The notes beneath the pieces were generated by a model that did not search any database, was not told the DNA's origin, and saw only the letters and a program-made list of their open reading frames with translations. A DNA stretch of 14,117 nt from an uncultured Clostridia bacterium (GTDB lineage Bacteria; Bacillota; Clostridia; Peptostreptococcales; Anaerovoracaceae). The stretch spans positions 1 to 14,117 of the forward strand of contig CAKQWJ010000035.1 of assembly GCA_934278925.1 (NCBI GenBank), written 5' to 3'. The translations under genes and the position numbers were made by a program. Positions 1 through 5,830 of this stretch are shown here, one piece after another (position 1 is the first letter of the stretch; every line of letters starts with the position of its first letter).

Positions 1-171
1 TAGCCCCCCTACCAGAATTTACTTTTGCAAAGCGGAAAGTTTTTGGCTGAACTGGAACTTACTTTTTCAATTCACCCAAATTGTAAAATTAGCGTGAAGT
101 CGCTTTGAAAATCTAGGCATATTTAATGTTATATGATTGAAAAAATCCAATTACTGAATGGCGCTTGAAAA
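1..171. other. Non-coding left flank
   Basis: No open reading frame with a ribosome site is visible here. The stretch lies beyond the ldh terminator and is AT-rich. It holds two copies of a short motif, on the minus strand AAAAGTAA(G/A)TTC, at about 16-26 and 55-66. The second belongs to a longer repeat that recurs at the other end of the window. Nothing else could be recognised. Confidence 0.5.
55..75 (-). repeat. Left copy of a 21-nt inverted dispersed repeat
   Basis: Read on the minus strand, this segment begins GTGAATTGAAAAAG and ends TAAGTTC. It is identical over 21 nt to plus-strand positions 14042-14062. The two copies are in opposite orientation and flank the whole window. Both lie in non-coding DNA, which suggests a dispersed intergenic repeat rather than chance. 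Confidence 0.6.
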
Positions 172-204
172 AAGAAGAAAACAGGCTCCGAAAAACGGAA
201 CCTG
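172..204 (-). terminator. Intrinsic terminator of the ldh gene
   Basis: On the minus strand a 9-bp stem (arms 204-196 and 190-182, one G-U pair, loop of five T) is followed at once by a T-rich run (TTTTCTTCTTTTTT, 181-168). It lies about 75 nt after the ldh stop codon. On the plus strand the sequence after the stem is not T-rich, so the element works for leftward transcription. Confidence 0.8.
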
Positions 205-277
205 CTTTCTCATGTGATAATATAATGAATGAAACTTAGGTTGGCAAAGGTACCAATAGTCCCATCACTATGCAAAA

Positions 278-1225
278 TTACAGCGAGTCTGCAATCTCGA
301 TGTTGGCACGGATGGCGTTGCAACTGTCGTTGAACTTGTCCAGTTCTTCCTGGGTCAGAGGGAATTCCACGACGCGCTCTACACCGTCTTTGCCGATGAT
401 GCACGGAACGCCGGCGTAGACGTTGCTCTGGCCGTACTCCCCGTTCAGCTCGGTGCTGGCCGGCATGAGAATCTTCTCATCGTGAAGAATTGCTTTTACC
501 ATGCGCGCGGCAGTGGTAGCAACGGAATATTCGGTGGCATGCTTCCAGCTGAAGGTGACCCAGCCGCCGTGACGACCCAGTTGTTCCACTTCCGGCCGAT
601 CGAAATCCCAGCGAGGATCTTGTTTCGCCATCTCGTCGATGGACAAGCCATTGACGGTGGCACAGGACCATGCGGCAAACATGGAATTGCCGTGTTCGCC
701 GAACATGAAGGCCTGGATGGAATTCGGATCCACGTTGGTCTTTTTTACAATCTGGGTAACCAGTCTGGCGGAATCCAGCCCGGTGCCGGTGCCCAGCACG
801 CGGCCTTTTGGGAGGCCAAGGCCTTTGGCAATCTCTCGAGTAACGACGTCGCATGGGTTGCTGATGCTGAGAACCACGCCGTCAAAACCGGCTTTGCGAA
901 CGCGGTCCACCCAGGTGTGAACGGCAGGAACCGTGAACTTCAGCTCTCTGGACCGATCGTCGGAACCCAGAAGCAATTCAATGTGTCCGGCACTGTTGAC
1001 GATTAAATCGCAATCAGCCAAATCCTCATATTCTCCGATAGACACTCTGGTGCGGTGCGGCATATGGGGAAGCGCATCCAACAAATCCTGATATTCACTT
1101 TCCACTCTGGCGGTGTCCGTATCCGCCAGCACCAGCTCGTCCACGATGCCCTGAATTGCCAAACTGTATGCAACATGAGCTCCTACGTGACCGACACCGA
1201 TGATTCCTACTTTTCGATTATTCAT
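278..1225 (-). CDS. L-lactate / L-2-hydroxyisocaproate dehydrogenase family protein
   Basis: A 315-residue cytosolic NAD-dependent 2-hydroxyacid dehydrogenase that interconverts 2-oxo acids and L-2-hydroxy acids. The Rossmann motif GVGHVG lies at residues 10-15 with acidic D35 for NAD. SNP follows at 122-124, D151 and R154 lie in LDSAR, and catalytic H178 is in GEHGN. All core residues of the LDH/MDH family are present. The substrate loop (residues 79-98, SAGHIELL...DRSRELKFT) lacks the usual LDH NQKPGETR pattern and resembles L-2-hydroxyisocaproate dehydrogenase of lactobacilli, as does the AAWS segment after GEHGNSMF. The substrate is therefore probably a branched or bulky 2-oxo acid rather than pyruvate, although a pyruvate-active enzyme is not excluded. 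The start is supported by GAAGGAGA (1233-1240), 7 nt before ATG. The gene is monocistronic with its own promoter and terminator. Confidence 0.9.
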   Translation of the reverse strand: MNNRKVGIIGVGHVGAHVAYSLAIQGIVDELVLADTDTARVESEYQDLLDALPHMPHRTRVSIGEYEDLADCDLIVNSAGHIELLLGSDDRSRELKFTVPAVHTWVDRVRKAGFDGVVLSISNPCDVVTREIAKGLGLPKGRVLGTGTGLDSARLVTQIVKKTNVDPNSIQAFMFGEHGNSMFAAWSCATVNGLSIDEMAKQDPRWDFDRPEVEQLGRHGGWVTFSWKHATEYSVATTAARMVKAILHDEKILMPASTELNGEYGQSNVYAGVPCIIGKDGVERVVEFPLTQEELDKFNDSCNAIRANIEIADSL

Positions 1226-1348
1226 TTCCTTATCTCCTTCTATCCCTGTTTTATGTATCCCTTTGAACCCGCGGGGGCGTTCATGCTCTTCGGAGGGTTG
1301 TTGATCCTTTGGACGTAAGACCCGCCGGGCTGCTGTATTGTTTTGATA
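1226..1348 (-). other. Putative 5' leader of ldh
   Basis: The sequence between the predicted transcription start and the ldh ATG is GC-rich, unlike the AT-rich promoter. On the minus strand CGGCGGGT (about 1326-1319) can pair with ACCCTCCG (about 1298-1291) with one mismatch. GAACGCCC...GGGTTC near 1282-1265 offers a second hairpin. No known riboswitch class was recognised. Confidence 0.3.
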
Positions 1349-1354
1349 AACTAT

Positions 1355-1382
1355 ATTATACTCAAGAATTTGTTAAATGCAA
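1355..1382 (-). promoter_or_regulatory. Promoter of the ldh gene
   Basis: On the minus strand TTGCAT (1382-1377) and a perfect TATAAT (1360-1355) are separated by 16 nt. Transcription would start near 1348 and leave a leader of about 120 nt. The spacer contains TTAACAA (minus strand, 1376-1370), a perfect half of the Rex consensus, but the other half is poor. The same stretch matches the fab promoter region (see findings). Confidence 0.6.
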
Positions 1383-1444
1383 TAAAAAATAATCGATGTA
1401 CACAAAATAGAACAAATTCTTTGTGCGCATATACAAATATATGT

Positions 1445-2086
1445 GGCGCGCCGGCCCGCCGAAAGCCGCGCGCCGATGAAAAGTGGGCGAGACTTGGTGC
1501 AACGGTAACGGAGTAATAAGGGCTAGAGGGATTCCTTGCACCAAGTCCGGAGCCGCGCGCCGGCAAAAAGAGGATGAAACTTGGTGCAAGAGAAACGAAA
1601 GATAAGGGCTAGCGGGGTTCCTTGCACCAAGTCCGGAGCCGCGCGCCGGCGAAAAGTGGGCGGGACTTGGTGCAAAGGGAACGGAGTAATAAGGGCTAGA
1701 GGGATTTCTTGCACCAAGTCCGGAGCCGCGCGCCGGCAAAAAGAGGATGAAACTTGGTGCAAGAGAAACGGAAGAATAAGAGCTAGCAGGATTCCTTGCA
1801 CCAAGTCCGGAGCCGCGCGCCGGCGAAAAGTGGGCGGGACTTGGTGCAAAGGGAACGGAGTAATAAGGGCTAGAGGGATTTCTTGCACCAAGTCCGGAGC
1901 CGCGCGCCGGCAAAAAGAGGATGAAACTTGGTGCAAGAGAAACGGAAGAATAAGAGCTAGCAGGATTCCTTGCACCAAGTCCGGAGCCGCGCGCCGGCAA
2001 AAAGAGGATGAAACTTGGTGCAAGAGAAACGAAAGATAAGGGCTAGCGGGGTTCCTTGCACCAAGTCCGGGAGCCGCGCGCCGGCG
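1445..2086. repeat. Array of seven 86-87 nt tandem repeats with internal dyads
   Basis: The box ACTTGGTGCAA recurs at 1492, 1579, 1665, 1752, 1839, 1926 and 2013, a period of 86-87 nt. Each unit runs: GC box (GCCGCGCGCCGGC), AAAAG-rich linker, ACTTGGTGCAA, a 31-35 nt centre containing GCTAG, TTGCACCAAGTCC. The two boxes are exact reverse complements over 11-13 nt. Two unit types alternate in the order A-B'-A-B-A-B-B'. Type A has GTGGGCG(G/A)GACTTGG and type B has GAGGATGAAACTTGG. The array sits between the pptA terminator and the ldh promoter. It is open in several frames because 87 is divisible by three, but there is no ribosome site. I know of no named family that it matches. Confidence 0.9.
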
Positions 2087-2093
2087 AAAAAGC

Positions 2094-2146
2094 AAAAAAA
2101 GCTGCGGCCCGAGCGGGAATCTATCCTTCTCGCCCGAAGCCGCAGC
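2094..2146 (-). terminator. Intrinsic terminator of the tautomerase gene
   Basis: A perfect 8-bp stem, GCTGCGGC (2101-2108) with GCCGCAGC (2139-2146), encloses a second 6-bp stem (GCGGGA with TCTCGC, one wobble on the plus strand). On the minus strand it is followed by seven T (2100-2094). It lies about 80 nt after the stop codon of the tautomerase gene and stops leftward transcription just before the repeat array. Confidence 0.8.
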
Positions 2147-2173
2147 CGTTTCGCATCATTTCTGTTTGAAGTC

Positions 2174-2217
2174 GCCAGGTCGACAACGTGAATTTGCCAG
2201 GCCGACAACGTGAAGTT
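2174..2217. repeat. Two tandem copies of a 22-nt repeat
   Basis: Unit 1 (2174-2195) begins GCCAGGTCGACAACGTGAA and unit 2 (2196-2217) begins GCCAGGCCGACAACGTGAA. They differ at only a few positions, and a decayed third copy (CTGAGCCGAC) may follow. They lie in the short 3' region between the tautomerase stop and its terminator. Confidence 0.7.
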
Positions 2218-2227
2218 ACTGAGCCGA

Positions 2228-2449
2228 CTATTTGACCTTGTACATCTCGCCGGAGTAGATCTTATCTTCCGGAATCTTCTCCCCAACATCCCGGTTCCAA
2301 TCTTCCGGTGCAACATCCTCAACGGATACGGAAAGTGCTTCCGCCGGGCAGCCCAGCGCTTCCTGCGCGCACTGCAGCAGCTTATCCGCAAGATCCTTCT
2401 TCTTCTCGTCATCCCGTCCCGGGAACATCTTTACATTAATATGTGGCAT
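2228..2449 (-). CDS. pptA: 4-oxalocrotonate tautomerase family protein, PptA-like
   Basis: A 73-residue protein (72 after Met removal). It starts Met-Pro, and the N-terminal proline is the catalytic base of this superfamily. The opening MPHINVKMFPG and the later PEDWN resemble E. coli PptA (about 77 residues, opening MPHIDIKCFP and with PESWQ). Such proteins are small, soluble and oligomeric and interconvert enol and keto forms; the physiological substrate is not known. The start is chosen because Pro2 must follow the initiator and because AAGGGAGG (minus strand, about 2463-2456) lies just upstream; a longer frame reaching 2515 has no ribosome site. The gene has its own promoter and terminator and is divergent from the fatty-acid operon. 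Confidence 0.85.
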   Translation of the reverse strand: MPHINVKMFPGRDDEKKKDLADKLLQCAQEALGCPAEALSVSVEDVAPEDWNRDVGEKIPEDKIYSGEMYKVK

Positions 2450-2486
2450 GGTGTGCCTCCCTTCATTTATTAATAATCTTACCACC

Positions 2487-2515
2487 AGTATGTCCGCAAA
2501 AGCAGGTTCTGTCAA
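2487..2515 (-). promoter_or_regulatory. Promoter of the tautomerase gene
   Basis: On the minus strand a perfect TTGACA (2515-2510) is followed after 17 nt by CATACT (2492-2487, four of six matches to TATAAT). Start would be near 2480, about 30 nt before the ATG. A perfect 12-nt palindrome, CGGAAATTTCCG (2517-2528), abuts the -35 box. Confidence 0.6.
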
Positions 2516-2516
2516 T

Positions 2517-2528
2517 CGGAAATTTCCG
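2517..2528. promoter_or_regulatory. Perfect 12-nt palindrome next to the pptA -35 box
   Basis: CGGAAATTTCCG reads the same on both strands and lies one base upstream of the TTGACA of the leftward promoter. A regulator site is possible, but no known consensus was recognised. Confidence 0.35.
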
Positions 2529-2640
2529 TCGGACCACGCCAGCAGACCCGGCTTTCCGCAGGCACAGACTGCGTGCTTCCGGACACTCGCGCTTTATTAA
2601 AAAATTTTAACTATATGAAGGATTCTTCACATAACTCGTA

Positions 2641-2669
2641 TTGACACCGTCGGGAACCGGGTGTATTAT
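2641..2669 (+). promoter_or_regulatory. Main promoter of the fatty-acid synthesis operon
   Basis: Perfect TTGACA (2641-2646), a 17-nt spacer, then TATTAT (2664-2669). This is the strongest promoter-like sequence in the window. Transcription would start near 2676, giving an AT-rich leader of about 110 nt before acpP. Upstream lie an AT-rich block (TTAAAA-AA-TTTTAA, 2597-2610) and an inverted repeat TGAAG-GATT-CTTCA (2616-2629). Confidence 0.8.
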
Positions 2670-2677
2670 ATTCAAGA

Positions 2678-2697
2678 ATTTTAGTTAAAATATTTTA
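2678..2697. promoter_or_regulatory. Overlapping palindromes at the fab transcription start, candidate operator
   Basis: ATTTTA-GT-TAAAAT (2678-2691) overlaps the perfect palindrome TAAAATATTTTA (2686-2697). AAAATATTTT recurs at 2715-2724. A repressor bound here would block the promoter at 2641-2669. AT-rich palindromes of this size are typical MarR/FabT-type sites, and the last gene of the operon encodes such a protein. The link is inference. Confidence 0.4.
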
Positions 2698-2788
2698 TTT
2701 AAATTTCTTTACAAAAAATATTTTAACCAACAAACATACCGAAAAAAATATTTCCAAAAGAAAACCAAACGAAGAAGGAGAAAAGAAA

Positions 2789-3016
2789 ATGACATTTGAC
2801 AGAGTAAAAGAAGTGATGATAGACACCCTGAGCTGCGACGAGGACAAGATCACACCGGAAGCATCCATCGCCGAGGATCTGAAGATCGACTCCCTGGATG
2901 CCGTAGAGCTGGTAATGGCGCTGGAAGACGAGTTCGGCGTGAAAATCCCGGACACCGAGCTTCCGAACATGAAGCTGGTCAGCGATGTTGTTGCTTGCGT
3001 TGAGAAATATCAGTAG
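2789..3016 (+). CDS. acpP: Acyl carrier protein
   Basis: A 75-residue acidic acyl carrier protein. Its Ser35 in the motif DSLDAVELVMALEDEFG receives the 4'-phosphopantetheine arm that carries growing acyl chains through every FAS II step. Length and the four-helix pattern (helix II starting at the DSL motif) are normal for the family. AAGGAG (2775-2780), 8 nt before the ATG, fixes the start. It is the first gene of the operon, just behind the main promoter, which fits the high amount of ACP that cells need. No phosphopantetheinyl transferase gene (acpS) is in the window, so it must be modified by an enzyme encoded elsewhere. Cys16 and Cys70 are slightly unusual for an ACP. Confidence 0.97.
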   Translation: MTFDRVKEVMIDTLSCDEDKITPEASIAEDLKIDSLDAVELVMALEDEFGVKIPDTELPNMKLVSDVVACVEKYQ

Positions 3017-3023
3017 GTGAATT

Positions 3024-3578
3024 ATGGACAGTCAGAAAATCGTCAAGGATCTTCTGAACGAATTCAAGGAATCGGATTTGACGGAATTTGAAATGGAGAC
3101 CGCAGAACTGCGGCTTCGGTTCGGTCGAGGCGTGAATGCCGGAAGCGGAATGGCATCCGGCAATTCCTTTGCCCAAAATAATCCGGCCGCGGAACGCGTT
3201 TCCGGCAATGTCGCTGCACCGTCAGCAAGTTCCGAAGGCGCAGCAAGCACCCCGGAGACGGCAAAGGAAAGCACACCGGCAGCAAGTGCCCCGGAGACCG
3301 TAAAGGAAAGTGCGCCGGCGGCAGGCACCGACGACAATCTGGAGCCGGTAAAAGCACCGCTGGTGGGAACCTTCTATGCGGCCCCATCTCCGGACGCCGA
3401 TCCTTTTGTTCAGGAGGGCCAGAAGGTGTCCAAAGGGGAAACCCTGTGCATCCTGGAGGCCATGAAAATGATGAACGAATTAACCGCACCTTATGATTTG
3501 ATCGTTCGCCGCATTCTGGGCGTGAACGGCGAGATGGCGGAATACAATCAGGTGCTTTTCGAGGTTGAGAAATGTTAA
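3024..3578 (+). CDS. accB: Biotin carboxyl carrier protein of acetyl-CoA carboxylase
   Basis: A 184-residue BCCP. Residues 1-35 form the N-terminal helical segment. Residues 36-107 are a flexible Ala/Pro/Ser/Glu linker and residues 108-184 the biotinyl domain. The biotinylated lysine is K148 in EAMKMMN, the canonical motif, and the PLVGTFYAAPSPDADPFV stretch (112-129) is typical of bacterial AccB. The linker holds a 39-nt imperfect tandem duplication giving two copies of S-(T/A)-PET-(A/V)-KES-(T/A)-PAA (residues 75-87 and 88-100). AGGTGA ends 3 nt before the ATG. The gene lies 7 nt after acpP and its stop overlaps accC, so translation is probably coupled. It carries carboxybiotin between AccC and AccD/AccA. 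Confidence 0.97.
   Translation: MDSQKIVKDLLNEFKESDLTEFEMETAELRLRFGRGVNAGSGMASGNSFAQNNPAAERVSGNVAAPSASSEGAASTPETAKESTPAASAPETVKESAPAAGTDDNLEPVKAPLVGTFYAAPSPDADPFVQEGQKVSKGETLCILEAMKMMNELTAPYDLIVRRILGVNGEMAEYNQVLFEVEKC
3246..3323 (+). repeat. 39-nt tandem duplication in the AccB linker
   Basis: Two in-frame 39-nt units (3246-3284 and 3285-3323) encode nearly the same 13 residues (STPETAKESTPAA and SAPETVKESAPAA). It lengthens the mobile linker without touching the biotinyl domain. Confidence 0.7.
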
Positions 3579-4954
3579 AGAAAATTCTTGTGGCAAACCG
3601 AGGAGAAATCGCAGTGCGCATCATTCGGGAATGTCAGGACTGCGGAATCCCTGCAGTAGCGGTGTTCTCCGAAGCGGACCGAAACTCCCTTCACACCCTG
3701 ATTGCGGATGAAGCGGTTTGCATCGGTCCGGGGAATGCCTCCGGAAGTTATCTGAATATGGACAATATCCTTCAGGCGGCCATGTCCACCGGATGCGACG
3801 GCATCCATCCCGGATTCGGCCTGCTGTCGGAGAACGCGGAGTTCGCCCGGAAGTGCCGGGAGAACGACATCAAGTTCATCGGTCCGGACGGGGACACCAT
3901 CTCCAAGATGGGGGACAAATCCACCGCGCGCCAGATGATGATGAAAGCCGGCGTTCCGGTGGTTCCCGGTTCGGACGGCGCCGTGAAGACGCCGGAAGAA
4001 GCCCTGAAGGTGGCGGAACGCATCGGGTATCCGGTGCTGGTAAAAGCATCCGCCGGCGGCGGCGGCCGCGGCATGCGGAGAGCCGACTCTCCGGAAGAGC
4101 TGCCCACCGCGATGGAACAGGCGGGAATGGAAGCGGCAGCAGCCTTCGGCGACGGTACCGTGTACCTGGAGAAGCTGATTGTCAACCCGCGGCACATCGA
4201 AGTGCAGGTTCTGGGCGATCAGCACCATAACGTGATTCATCTGGGAGAGCGAAACTGCTCCATCCAGCGGCGGAATCAGAAGATGCTGGAAGAAGCCCCG
4301 GCCTTCGGCCTTCAGGAGAGCACTCGGAAGACCCTGTGCGAGGCGGCGGTTTTGGCGGCAAAAGCCTGCGATTACGAAGGTGCCGGCACGGTGGAATTCG
4401 TCATGGATGACCGGGAGAATTTTTATTTTATCGAAATGAACACCCGAATCCAGGTGGAGCATCCGGTGACGGAAATGGTGACGGGAATCAACATCGTGGC
4501 GGAGCAGCTGCGGATTGCTTCCGGCGCACCCCTTCGGTACACCCAGGATGAGGTGCAGGTGAAGGGCCATGCCATCGAATGCCGAATCTGCTGCGAGGAT
4601 CCGCTGAATGATTTTGCCCCGTGCCCGGGAAAAGTGGACTTCGTACACTTCCCGTCGGGTTTTGGAACCCGGGTGGAGAGTGCCCTGTACAGCGGTGCGG
4701 AAATCAGTCCGTACTACGATTCCATGGTGGCCAAGGTCATCGTAAAGGGAGAGAACCGAATCGGTGCGGTGCGCCGCATGAGAAGAGTGCTGGGAGAGAC
4801 CATCATCCGTGGTCCGAAAACCACCCAGCCGTTACAGCAGATGATCCTCTACAACCGGAAATTCCTTCGGGGAAATTATAATACCGGTTTCATCGGAGAG
4901 GAGCTGCCGGAGCTGACGGAAATGATTCAGACGGCAGGAATGATAAAGGAGTAA
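3572..4954 (+). CDS. accC: Biotin carboxylase subunit of acetyl-CoA carboxylase
   Basis: A 460-residue ATP-grasp enzyme that carboxylates biotin on AccB with ATP and bicarbonate. The N-terminal pre-ATP-grasp domain opens MLKKILVANRGEIAVRIIREC. The ATP site shows K116, K158 and the glycine loop AGGGGRGMR (161-169). E200-K201 and H208 follow, and the catalytic block EMNTRIQVEHP carries E288, N290, R292, Q294, V295 and E296, at almost the same numbering as E. coli AccC. The C-terminal domain starts near ECRICCEDP, where the family usually has RINAEDP; the two cysteines are a local oddity without a clear meaning. It overlaps accB by 7 nt (ATGTTAA) and is followed after 3 nt by accD. All active-site residues are present, so it should be functional. 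Confidence 0.98.
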   Translation: MLKKILVANRGEIAVRIIRECQDCGIPAVAVFSEADRNSLHTLIADEAVCIGPGNASGSYLNMDNILQAAMSTGCDGIHPGFGLLSENAEFARKCRENDIKFIGPDGDTISKMGDKSTARQMMMKAGVPVVPGSDGAVKTPEEALKVAERIGYPVLVKASAGGGGRGMRRADSPEELPTAMEQAGMEAAAAFGDGTVYLEKLIVNPRHIEVQVLGDQHHNVIHLGERNCSIQRRNQKMLEEAPAFGLQESTRKTLCEAAVLAAKACDYEGAGTVEFVMDDRENFYFIEMNTRIQVEHPVTEMVTGINIVAEQLRIASGAPLRYTQDEVQVKGHAIECRICCEDPLNDFAPCPGKVDFVHFPSGFGTRVESALYSGAEISPYYDSMVAKVIVKGENRIGAVRRMRRVLGETIIRGPKTTQPLQQMILYNRKFLRGNYNTGFIGEELPELTEMIQTAGMIKE

Positions 4955-4957
4955 AGA

Positions 4958-5812
4958 ATGAATCCGTTTCAGGAACGAAAGGGCGTAATGAAAGCCATTC
5001 ACCGGCTGGCCCACGCCAAAGAGCCGGCGGCCAAGATTCGCCGGGATAAAGAACCGGTGGAATGCCGGGCCTGCGGCGAGACCAGCATGCGGGAGGAATG
5101 GCGGGACAACCTGTATATTTGCCCTCACTGCGGAAACCATCGGGGGATGACAGCCGCATCGCGAATTCGCATCACCGCGGATCCCGGGACCTTTCGGGAA
5201 TTCGGCCGCAGCATTCGCGGCGGCAATCCGCTGGGGTTTCCCGGTTATACCGAGAAGATTCAGGGGATGCGGGATAAAACAAACCTCAACGATGCGGTGG
5301 TGACCGGAACGGCAAAGATTCACGGACGACGCACGGTGCTGGCGGTAATGGACAACCGGTTCATGATGGGCAGCATGGGCATGGCGGTGGGAGAAAAAGT
5401 CACCCGCGCCTTTGAATATGCCACGAAGAAAAAACTGCCGGTCATCGTATTCTCCACCTCCGGCGGCGCTCGGATGCAGGAAGGCATGATGTCTTTGCTT
5501 CAGATGGCGAAAACCTCCGCAGCGGTAGCCAAACACGATGAAGCGGGTCTGCTGTACGTATCGGTTATGACCCACCCGACTACCGGCGGCGTTACGGCAA
5601 GTTTTGCGATGCTTGGAGACATTCAGCTGGCGGAGCCGGATGCCCTGATCGGTTTTGCGGGTCCCCGGGTGATCGAGCAGACCATCGGGGAGAAGCTTCC
5701 AAAAGGCTTTCAGCGGGCTCAGTTCCAGTATGACCATGGATTCCTGGATCAGATCGTGGATCGCCGCGAAATGCGGGATACTCTGGGCCGAATTCTGGAG
5801 CTGCACGCGTAG
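4958..5812 (+). CDS. accD: Acetyl-CoA carboxylase carboxyltransferase subunit beta
   Basis: A 284-residue beta subunit of the carboxyltransferase that moves the carboxyl group from carboxybiotin to acetyl-CoA. The N-terminal zinc ribbon is intact: C36-x2-C39 and C55-x2-C58. The crotonase-like core has STSGGARMQEG (166-176) and HPTTGGVTASFAMLGD (206-221), both family hallmarks, and the GFAGPRVIEQT stretch near 232-242. Length is close to the usual 280-300. AAAGGAG (4945-4951) lies inside the end of accC, 6 nt before the ATG. It forms the alpha2-beta2 enzyme with the next gene product. AccD and AccA are separate proteins here, not fused as in some other lineages. Confidence 0.97.
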   Translation: MNPFQERKGVMKAIHRLAHAKEPAAKIRRDKEPVECRACGETSMREEWRDNLYICPHCGNHRGMTAASRIRITADPGTFREFGRSIRGGNPLGFPGYTEKIQGMRDKTNLNDAVVTGTAKIHGRRTVLAVMDNRFMMGSMGMAVGEKVTRAFEYATKKKLPVIVFSTSGGARMQEGMMSLLQMAKTSAAVAKHDEAGLLYVSVMTHPTTGGVTASFAMLGDIQLAEPDALIGFAGPRVIEQTIGEKLPKGFQRAQFQYDHGFLDQIVDRREMRDTLGRILELHA

Positions 5813-5830
5813 GTGATGGAAGGAGCAGCA

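Noticed and set aside
482..1006. A 174-residue plus-strand frame inside ldh.
   Set aside because: The opposite strand encodes a complete dehydrogenase with all catalytic residues. This frame has no ribosome site or domain.
1445..2086. A CRISPR array.
   Set aside because: The units are nearly identical throughout, with no unique spacers, the period of 87 nt is too long, and no cas genes are in the window.
1362..2095. Long repetitive reading frames through the tandem array on both strands, with peptides such as GSGLGARNP repeated every 29 residues.
   Set aside because: The unit length of 87 nt is divisible by three, so any stop-free frame repeats. Several frames are open at once, there is no ribosome site, and the DNA arms rather than a protein pattern are conserved.
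2450..2515. A longer N-terminus for the tautomerase starting at 2515.
   Set aside because: It would bury the catalytic N-terminal proline, has no ribosome site and runs through the predicted promoter.
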